Origin: an uncultured Collinsella sp.
Lineage (GTDB): Bacteria > Actinomycetota > Coriobacteriia > Coriobacteriales > Coriobacteriaceae
NCBI GenBank assembly: GCA_900548075.1
Contig: URJD01000080.1
Location: forward strand, 1 to 7,864
DNA: 7,864 bases
Direction of reading: 5' to 3'
In this document: one piece after another, positions 1-4,621 of the stretch
Numbering within the stretch: the stretch's first letter is position 1
Layout of the letters: every line of letters begins with the position of its first letter
Notes under the pieces: model-generated
The model's database searches: none
What the model saw: the letters and a program-made list of their open reading frames with translations, nothing else
Told to the model about the DNA's origin: nothing
Program-made: the position numbers and the translations under genes

Positions 1-719
1 GCCTGCAGCATGGGGATGTCGTTGATGTTGTCGCCGAACGCCCAGGCGTCGGCGAGACGCTCGCCCAGATGCTCACACAGCCACGTGAGGGCCGTTCCCT
101 TGGTGGCGCCTTCGCCCATAACCTCGATATTCATGGCGTACGAACGCGTGACCTCAATGCCTCCGAGCGTGTCGAGCGCCGCCGCGATGGCGTCGCGATC
201 GGCGGGGTCGTGCCAGTACATAGCGATGCGTTCGAGCGTCTCGACCTCGTCGATCTTGCTGTCGATATTCATGTCGATCGGCGTTCGTGTGCGCTTGAGC
301 GAAGCCGCGATGTGGGGGTCGCCGCCACAGAACTCATCCAGACGCCCGTATAGCGAGCGGGGGAGGAAGCACTGCCCATCCGCGAAGATATCGAAGGTCA
401 CATCGTGGCCGGCGGCAATGCGATGGATGCGGTGGGCAATGCCACGGTCGAGCGGACGGCTCAAGATGCACGTGGCGCGCGAGGCGTCGGTGGGCGTATC
501 CTCGTCGAGCTGCCAGACGCTGGCGCCGTTGGCACAGACCGCGTAATGCACGGCGGGATGGGCGAGAATGGGCTCAAAGATGCCCGACAGTGGACGTCCC
601 GTGCAGGGAACAAACTCGATGCCACGACGTGCGAGCTCGTCGAGCATCGCCCAGGTGGCATCGCTCATCTGCTTATCACTCGTCAGCAGCGTCCCATCCA
701 TATCGGAAAACACAATCAT
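1..719 (-). CDS. Cof-type HAD-superfamily hydrolase (phosphatase), C-terminus cut by the window edge
   Basis: Reading down from an ATG at 719-717, the frame stays open for 239 codons and leaves the window without a stop. All HAD motifs are visible: motif I DMDGT at residues 6-10 with nucleophile Asp6 and acid/base Asp8, motif II Thr40 in PCTGRP, motif III Lys207 in GATKG, and motif IV GDNIND at 229-234. CANGAS at 62-67 and the cap segment between motifs II and III fit the Cof/C2-cap subfamily, whose members dephosphorylate small metabolites such as sugar phosphates or flavin nucleotides in the cytoplasm. The substrate cannot be told from sequence. About 30 C-terminal residues are probably missing. 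An AAAGGG ribosome site (729-734) lies about 9 bases before the ATG. The gene follows citrate synthase on the same strand, with a terminator between them. Confidence 0.93.
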   Translation of the reverse strand, partial: MIVFSDMDGTLLTSDKQMSDATWAMLDELARRGIEFVPCTGRPLSGIFEPILAHPAVHYAVCANGASVWQLDEDTPTDASRATCILSRPLDRGIAHRIHRIAAGHDVTFDIFADGQCFLPRSLYGRLDEFCGGDPHIAASLKRTRTPIDMNIDSKIDEVETLERIAMYWHDPADRDAIAAALDTLGGIEVTRSYAMNIEVMGEGATKGTALTWLCEHLGERLADAWAFGDNINDIPMLQ

Positions 720-744
720 TTGATGCAGCCCTTTCTACTGGCAT

Positions 745-781
745 AAAAAGCGTGGCCGAGGGCTTGGGTCCCTGGCCACGC
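745..781 (-). terminator. Rho-independent terminator after citrate synthase
   Basis: On the minus strand, GCGTGGCC (781-774) pairs perfectly with GGCCACGC (757-750), and a further AGGG/CCCT pairing inside the loop extends the stem past one bulged base. The stem is followed at once by five T (749-745). It begins 25 bases past the citrate synthase stop at 806. There is no T-run on the plus strand, so it acts in the minus direction. Confidence 0.9.
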
Positions 782-805
782 TCGAGTTCTATAACGGTTC
801 GCGTC

Positions 806-2224
806 CTAGCGGTCGGCGAGCGGCTTGTACTCCAGCGGCTCGATCACCGGACGATAGGCCGGGCGAATAATACGGTGCGCGCAGAAGAGCTCTTCCATGC
901 GGTGTGCCGACCAGCCGGCCATGCGGGCGACGGCGAATAACGGCGTAAAAAGCGTCTCGGGCACGCCGAGCATCTTGTAGATAAAGCCTGTGTACAGGTC
1001 GATGTTGGCGCAGATGGGCTTGGTCATGCCGTGGTCGCGCATGACCTGGGGTGCCAGGCGCTCGATGCGCTCGATGAGCGCGAACTCTTCGCCCAAGTCC
1101 TTCTTGGCTGCCAGCGAGCGCGCGTAACGGCGGCAGACCTCGGCGCGCGGGTCGCTGAGCGTATAGACGGCGTGGCCCATGCCGTAGATGAGACCCGTGC
1201 CGTCGAAGGCCTGCTTGTCGAGGATCTTGCCCAGATAGGCTGCGACCTCGTCCTCGTCCTCCCAGTTGGAGACATGCGCGCGGATGTCCTCGTGCATAGA
1301 CACGACCTTGGCATTGGCACCGCCGTGGCGCGGGCCCTTGAGCGAGCCGATAGCCGCGGCGTAGGCGGAATACGGGTCGGTGGCCGATGAGGACAGCACG
1401 CGGCAGGCGAACGTGGAGTTGTTGCCGCCGCCGTGCTCGGCATGCAGCATGAGCATCACGTCGAGCAGCATGGCTTCGTCGCGGGTGAACGCCATGCCAC
1501 CGCGCAAGACCTGTAGGATGGTCTCGGCGGTGGAGAGGCCGGGCGTGGGGTGCGGCACGTGAACCTCGGAGCCGCGAAGCTTGGCGACCGAGGCCATGTG
1601 TGCGAAGGCGGCGATGCGCGGGAGACGTGCGAGCATGGAAATGGCGACGTCGATTTCGTGCTCGGGCGTGATCACGTCTGGTTCGGCATCGAAGGCGTAG
1701 AGCAGCAGTACGGCGCGCTGGAGCACGTTCATGATGCTCGACGACACCGTGGTCATAGGGAACTCTTTAACGTACTCGTCGCTCAGATGTCTAAAGGCGC
1801 CCAGGCGCTCGCAAAAGCCGTCGAGCTCTTCCTTGTTGGGCAGCGAACCCGTGATAAGCAGATAGGCGACTTCCTCGTAGCCGTAGCGATTCTCGGCTTG
1901 GGCATTGTTGACCAGATCCTCAATGCTGTAGCCGCGAAGCGTGAGCTTGCCCTGATCGGGCACGACCTTTCCGTCGACCTTGTTGTAGCCGTGCACATCC
2001 GAGATACGAGTGAGACCCGCGACCACGCCCGAGCCGTCGGCATTGCGCAGGCCGCGCTTGACATTGTGCTCGACAAACAGGCCCTCGTCATAAGGGTCGG
2101 TCGGCAGGCCGTGGTAGAGGCTTTCGCTCTCAGACGAAATCTGGCGGCTTGCTTCGTAATCCAGGACTAGTCGGCTCAAGTGGTCATCGAAGCGGTAATA
2201 GATTTTCTTGGCGTCGTAGGCCAT
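806..2224 (-). CDS. gltA: Citrate synthase (citrate/2-methylcitrate synthase family)
   Basis: This 472-residue enzyme condenses acetyl-CoA with oxaloacetate to citrate in the cytoplasm, the entry step towards 2-oxoglutarate and glutamate. The catalytic triad is recognisable: His264 in LHAEHGGGN, His300 in GPRHGGAN, and Asp409 in NIDLYTG. The family signature GMGHAVYTLSDPR lies at 348-360. Length is slightly above the usual 370-430 because of an N-terminal extension of about 60 residues before the helical core. The ATG at 2224-2222 is preceded by a strong GGAGAGGAG site (2230-2238), which fixes the start. The ACT-domain gene lies 77 bases upstream on the same strand with no clear terminator between, so co-transcription is likely. 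Activity on propionyl-CoA (methylcitrate synthase) cannot be excluded, but no prp genes are in view. Confidence 0.96.
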   Translation of the reverse strand: MAYDAKKIYYRFDDHLSRLVLDYEASRQISSESESLYHGLPTDPYDEGLFVEHNVKRGLRNADGSGVVAGLTRISDVHGYNKVDGKVVPDQGKLTLRGYSIEDLVNNAQAENRYGYEEVAYLLITGSLPNKEELDGFCERLGAFRHLSDEYVKEFPMTTVSSSIMNVLQRAVLLLYAFDAEPDVITPEHEIDVAISMLARLPRIAAFAHMASVAKLRGSEVHVPHPTPGLSTAETILQVLRGGMAFTRDEAMLLDVMLMLHAEHGGGNNSTFACRVLSSSATDPYSAYAAAIGSLKGPRHGGANAKVVSMHEDIRAHVSNWEDEDEVAAYLGKILDKQAFDGTGLIYGMGHAVYTLSDPRAEVCRRYARSLAAKKDLGEEFALIERIERLAPQVMRDHGMTKPICANIDLYTGFIYKMLGVPETLFTPLFAVARMAGWSAHRMEELFCAHRIIRPAYRPVIEPLEYKPLADR

Positions 2225-2229
2225 GCGCG

Positions 2230-2238
2230 CTCCTCTCC
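2230..2238 (-). promoter_or_regulatory. Strong ribosome binding site of citrate synthase
   Basis: The minus strand reads GGAGAGGAG, ending 5 bases before the ATG. It is an almost ideal Shine-Dalgarno sequence and suggests efficient translation. Confidence 0.7.
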
Positions 2239-2301
2239 GGGCCGCATCGGGGTGACTTGCATGGGCATGCGCGCGTCAGGCTATCCCCAGCGGCTTGCTC
2301 G

Positions 2302-2589
2302 CTACAGGCGGTACATAAAGTTAAAGACGTCCTCGCGCTGGATGGACACGTTGACGCCCGAAAGCTCGCCGGCCTCGGCCAGGGCCTTCTGCAGCTCGGC
2401 GAAGTCGAGCTTGGACTCGGCGGTATCGGCCAGCATGGTCATGGTGAAGATGTCCTCGATAATGGACTGCGTGATGTCGCGGATGTCGACGTTGGCCTCG
2501 CCTAGGACACGGGTGACGCCGGCGACGATGCCGGGGCGGTTCTTGCCAAGGACGGTGATGACGATACGGGAGGACGAGATCTCGGCCAT
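2302..2589 (-). CDS. ACT domain-containing protein, UPF0237 family
   Basis: This small 95-residue protein is a single ACT domain. The N-terminal strand, the GKNRPGIVAGVTRVLGE segment (15-31) and the NVDIRDITQSI helix-strand turn (33-43) match the UPF0237 group, whose members are about 90 residues. ACT domains bind amino acids or other small ligands and often dimerise to regulate metabolic enzymes. The actual ligand and target of this family are not established. An AAAGGG site (2596-2601) lies 6 bases before the ATG. It is the first gene of a probable two-gene unit with citrate synthase. UPF0237 genes elsewhere are commonly paired with a UPF0210 (DUF711) gene, which is not present here. A regulatory role on carbon or amino-acid metabolism is only an inference. 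Confidence 0.9.
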   Translation of the reverse strand: MAEISSSRIVITVLGKNRPGIVAGVTRVLGEANVDIRDITQSIIEDIFTMTMLADTAESKLDFAELQKALAEAGELSGVNVSIQREDVFNFMYRL

Positions 2590-2636
2590 GGGAAACCCTT
2601 TCGCGTGATTGCGGCGCGCGCGGGGCGCTCCGCTAC

Positions 2637-2659
2637 GGTACAGTGTTCATCATTGTACC
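2637..2659 (-). promoter_or_regulatory. Near-palindromic operator overlapping the putative -10 of the ACT/citrate synthase unit
   Basis: The 23-bp element has arms GGTACAGTG and CATTGTACC around a TTCAT centre; 8 of 9 arm positions are complementary. On the minus strand it contains TACAAT (2657-2652), a 5/6 match to a -10 box, placing transcription start about 55-60 bases before the ACT start codon. No convincing -35 is seen: the region 17 bases upstream reads CGCCTT next to a T7 run. A repressor site is the simplest reading. A leader-RNA hairpin is the alternative. Confidence 0.45.
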
Positions 2660-2824
2660 TGTCTGGCGCAAAAAAAGGCGCGCTCGCTGCGGCGTTACAT
2701 GCCTGCAACATGAGCGTAAGGGGGAAGGCCGCACGGGGAAGAGCCGTCTGGCGCGTGTCCGGCTCGTGTTGGGTTGATTTCCGATCTCAGCCGAACACAT
2801 TGAGCGGACAGGCCGTTCCCGCAG

Positions 2825-2849
2825 TCAGCCGAACGCCTCCGACGGCTGA
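2825..2849. repeat. Inverted repeat TCAGCCG / CGGCTGA
   Basis: TCAGCCG at 2825-2831 is complementary to CGGCTGA at 2843-2849 around an 11-base loop. The left arm is part of the TCAGCCGAAC sequence also present at 2787-2796, giving three related copies within 65 bases. Function is unknown; a recombinase arm site is possible given the neighbouring integrase remnant. Confidence 0.4.
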
Positions 2850-2862
2850 TTCCGAACTGGAA

Positions 2863-2904
2863 GCGGAGGGCATCCCCGCCCTTCGGTAGGGGATACCGCT
2901 CCGC
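2863..2904. repeat. Long GC-rich hairpin, possible integrase-side terminator
   Basis: GCGGAG (2863-2868) plus GGCATCCCC (2869-2877) pair with GGGGATACC (2889-2897) and CTCCGC (2899-2904). There is one C/A mismatch and one bulged G, giving a stem of about 15 positions with an 11-base loop. In the minus direction it is followed only by TT-CC-AG, so the terminator tail is poor. It could end integrase transcription or be a structural site. Confidence 0.45.
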
Positions 2905-2918
2905 GGCGCATGCCGCGG
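2901..2918. repeat. Short perfect stem CCGCGGC / GCCGCGG
   Basis: Seven perfectly complementary GC bases on each side of a GCAT loop. It overlaps the right arm of the 2863-2904 hairpin, so the two structures are mutually exclusive in RNA. Confidence 0.4.
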
Positions 2919-2986
2919 GCGGCGCCCCTATCGGACCACCGTGACCTCAGTTGGGATGGGCCCAGCACTGCCGCGTACTCGGTGAG

Positions 2987-3712
2987 CTAGAGCCAACTGT
3001 TCGTCTTCACGTCGCGTATGGCGATATTTCGGTCGTCCGGCTCGGTGATGCCGTAGCCGAACGCCTGGAGCGTCTCGATGGACTCCTGGATCCTCTGCTG
3101 GAACATGGGACCCGGATCGACTCTCGGCCCGAGGTGCCCGCGCCAAAGGCACGGCGTGGCGCGCAGCATGTTATGGATTTTGGAGATGGGCTCGATGTCG
3201 GCGTAGACGTTGAGCGTCGCCATGGCGTCCTTGTGGCCGAGGATCGATTGGAGCGCCTTGATATCGCCGCCTTGGCGGATCCACTGCGTTGCGAACGTGT
3301 GGCGAAGGCCGTGGAACGTGATCAGCTCGTCGTTGGTGCCCATGAGGCCGTTGGTCTCCGAGAACGTCTTGAACGCCCTGCGGATATAGCTTGTCGTCGC
3401 GAAGGTCGCGCCCGGCTCCGACAGGATGTAGCAGTCCCCGATCTCGACCGCCCCGGTAAGGCCGCGCAAGCGCAGCTTTCCGCAGTCGATCTCGTGGGTC
3501 TCCTTCAGGAAGGGGAGTAGGCCGACCGGGTCGATGGGGATACCCCTGGCGTCATGGGTCTTGGTGTCCTTGATGAACGAACCCATTCCCTTCGCGTACG
3601 CCACCGAGTGTCTGATCGAGATCAGGCCCGTCTCGAAATCCACATCGCACCACCGAAGGCCGCAGACCTCGCCGATTCGCATCCCCGTGTGCAGGGCGAG
3701 TACGACCGCCCT
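2987..3712 (-). pseudogene. Tyrosine recombinase/integrase remnant, catalytic domain only
   Basis: The frame from just after the TAG at 3715-3713 to the TAG at 2989-2987 encodes only the C-terminal catalytic domain of a phage or conjugative-element integrase. Counting from the Met at 3682, all active-site residues are visible: Arg2 in TGMRIGE, Lys41 in the beta-hairpin TKTHDAR, His124 and Arg127 in HGLRH, His150 in LGHKD, and the nucleophile Tyr160 in NVYAD. Homology already begins before that Met (AVVLALHTG), directly at the preceding stop, so the real protein has lost its N-terminal arm-binding and SAM-like core-binding domains, normally about 150-180 residues. No ribosome site precedes the Met. 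It is therefore called a decayed gene, although an intact catalytic fold could still be made. The C-terminal tail of about 70 residues after the Tyr is unusually long. Confidence 0.85.
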
Positions 3713-3964
3713 CTAATCCTCGGCGGACCAATCGAGTCCGAACTCCTTTCGGGCATCCTCTTCGCTCATGACTTCGAGAAGGTCTCCGGGTTGGCAACGA
3801 AGGGCGAGGCATAGCTGCTCGAGTGTGTTGAAGCGAATGCCGCGAATATGCCCTTTTTTAATACGGGACAGGTTCACGGGCGTGGTTCCAATCCTTTCGG
3901 CAAGTTCGTTCGAGGAAATCTTTCGCTCGGCCATGATCTTGTCGAGGCGAACAATTACGGGCAT
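3713..3964 (-). CDS. Small Cro/C1-type HTH transcriptional regulator (YozG-like)
   Basis: This 83-residue protein has the compact XRE/HTH_26 fold. The opening strand-helix VIVRLDKIMAERKIS is followed by NELAERIGTT (helix 2, 19-28), the recognition helix VNLSRIKKG (30-38), then FNTLEQLCLALRCQPGDLLE (45-64). This layout is typical of small regulators encoded next to DUF2975 proteins. It starts 9 bases after the DUF2975 stop, and its AAGGA site overlaps that stop (TAAGGA), so the two are probably translationally coupled. It likely binds DNA as a dimer and may autoregulate through the GTTA/TAAC half-sites upstream of the unit; this target is inferred. Its TAG stop is in frame with, and immediately followed by, the integrase remnant. 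Confidence 0.92.
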   Translation of the reverse strand: MPVIVRLDKIMAERKISSNELAERIGTTPVNLSRIKKGHIRGIRFNTLEQLCLALRCQPGDLLEVMSEEDARKEFGLDWSAED

Positions 3965-3973
3965 GGCGTTTCC

Positions 3974-4486
3974 TTACGCAATCTCGTCGGAGTCGAGGTA
4001 CAGCTCTCGGGCGTACAAGAAGAGCTGGGAAAGCATGAACAGGACGATGCCGAGAACCAGAGAGGTCCAATCGAATGATGAAGCGATCTCTTGGGCGCCG
4101 ACGGCCCCCTCGCCGCCAAACATCGAAACGGAGGTTTTGAGTGAGCCGGCGTAGAGGCTGGTGGCAGCTTGAACAACGAAGAGAATGCCGAGCACCTTCA
4201 AGCATGTCGCAGACCCTTTCTTGAAGGGGTCTCCGCTCTTGATCGTCCACACGAGAACGGCGCTGAGGATGGTCGTAGCGATACCGATGACGGCAGGGAC
4301 CAATGTCGAGATCGCAAGGGCTGGATACGCGGGGGAGTCTGCAATTACAGGGTTGTCGAGCACTTCGATTGCTGGCTTTAAGGAGAACGCCACTTGTGCG
4401 ATGGCGGTGGCGCAAAGGGTCGCAGAGGCTATCGCACATGCGATGCGGAAGGAATGAAGCCGGGGAGTGCGATTGTCGGAACTCAT
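3974..4486 (-). CDS. DUF2975 family integral membrane protein
   Basis: This 170-residue protein has four predicted membrane helices at about 14-36, 56-81, 95-115 and 141-159. DUF2975 hallmarks are the GDPFKKGSATCLKVLGILF segment (85-103, the conserved PF motif before helix 3) and the end FDWTSLVLGIVLF with LFLYARELYLDSDEIA. The family's biochemical role is unknown. It recurrently sits with a small HTH regulator, as here, and may sense or modulate a membrane state. A GGAGGT site (4491-4496) lies 4 bases before the ATG. The gene is divergent from the ABC permease and shares its promoter region, so joint control is likely. Confidence 0.9.
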   Translation of the reverse strand: MSSDNRTPRLHSFRIACAIASATLCATAIAQVAFSLKPAIEVLDNPVIADSPAYPALAISTLVPAVIGIATTILSAVLVWTIKSGDPFKKGSATCLKVLGILFVVQAATSLYAGSLKTSVSMFGGEGAVGAQEIASSFDWTSLVLGIVLFMLSQLFLYARELYLDSDEIA

Positions 4487-4516
4487 AATAACCTCCGAAG
4501 AATTTAAAAAACTCAG

Positions 4517-4547
4517 GTTACTTTTTAACAGTTTATGTTAAATTAAC
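4517..4547. promoter_or_regulatory. Array of inverted GTTA/TAAC half-sites in the divergent promoter region
   Basis: Four half-sites alternate in orientation: GTTA 4517-4520, TAAC 4526-4529, GTTA 4537-4540 and TAAC 4544-4547. They give overlapping dyads such as TTAAC-7-GTTAA (4525-4541) and the 11-bp palindrome GTTAAATTAAC (4537-4547). The array covers the putative minus-strand -10 and lies 75-105 bases before the permease start. It stands out as AT-rich within a GC-rich genome. It is a likely operator for the neighbouring HTH regulator, by inference. Confidence 0.55.
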
Positions 4548-4558
4548 TTTGCCGGCAA
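4530..4558 (-). promoter_or_regulatory. Putative promoter of the DUF2975-HTH unit
   Basis: On the minus strand, TTGCCG (4558-4553, 4/6 to the -35 consensus) is separated by exactly 17 bases from TAAACT (4535-4530, 4/6 to -10). This would start transcription near 4523, about 37 bases before the DUF2975 ATG. No equally good plus-strand promoter could be fixed for the permease; its start probably lies in the same AT-rich stretch. Confidence 0.45.
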
Positions 4559-4565
4559 GTAATAA

Positions 4566-4588
4566 GGGCCGAGCATTTTGTTCGGCCC
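4566..4588. other. Perfect-length stem-loop in the permease leader
   Basis: GGGCCGAGCA (4566-4575) pairs with TGTTCGGCCC (4579-4588) through ten positions, one of them G-U in the plus-strand RNA, closing a 3-base loop. On the plus strand it ends 33 bases before the ATG at 4622 and is followed by CTCTGTTCC, with no T-run. On the minus strand it is followed by TTATTACTT. It may act as a leader attenuator or RNA stabiliser for the permease mRNA, or as a weak minus-strand terminator. Confidence 0.5.
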
Positions 4589-4621
4589 CTCTGTTCCGAC
4601 TGGATGAGGTTAAGGTTGGCG

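Larger units (their letters stand above)
2660..2986. other. Gene-free, hairpin-rich spacer between the ACT gene and the integrase remnant
   Basis: No open frame here has a believable protein composition or ribosome site, and no tRNA arms, CRISPR units or known RNA motifs were recognised. It contains an A7 run flanked by two GGCGC copies (2665-2681), GAGCCG/CGGCTC arms (2741-2746 and 2760-2765), a direct repeat TCAGCCGAAC (2787-2796 and 2825-2834), and two strong GC-rich stem-loops listed separately. The stretch lies directly downstream of the integrase 3' end, where an element attachment site would be expected. No duplicate core can be identified from this window alone. Confidence 0.5.

Noticed and set aside
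1550..2170. Long plus-strand open frame opposite citrate synthase
   Set aside because: Antisense shadow produced by the high GC of citrate synthase; no ribosome site and no domain resemblance.
2605..2889. 94-codon plus-strand frame in the spacer
   Set aside because: No ribosome site, no recognisable domain, and it runs through hairpins and the putative operator.
2700..2990. Possible tRNA or other attachment-site RNA gene next to the integrase
   Set aside because: TTCGG-like stretches were examined on both strands, but no acceptor/T-arm/anticodon arrangement, nor tmRNA, SRP or RNase P signatures, could be built.
3858..4439. 193-codon minus-strand frame over DUF2975 and the HTH gene
   Set aside because: Out-of-frame reading with Arg/His/Cys-rich composition; the DUF2975 and HTH frames explain the region.
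4604..4621. Upstream ATG start for the permease
   Set aside because: No Shine-Dalgarno sequence precedes it, whereas the ATG at 4622 has AAGG at proper spacing.
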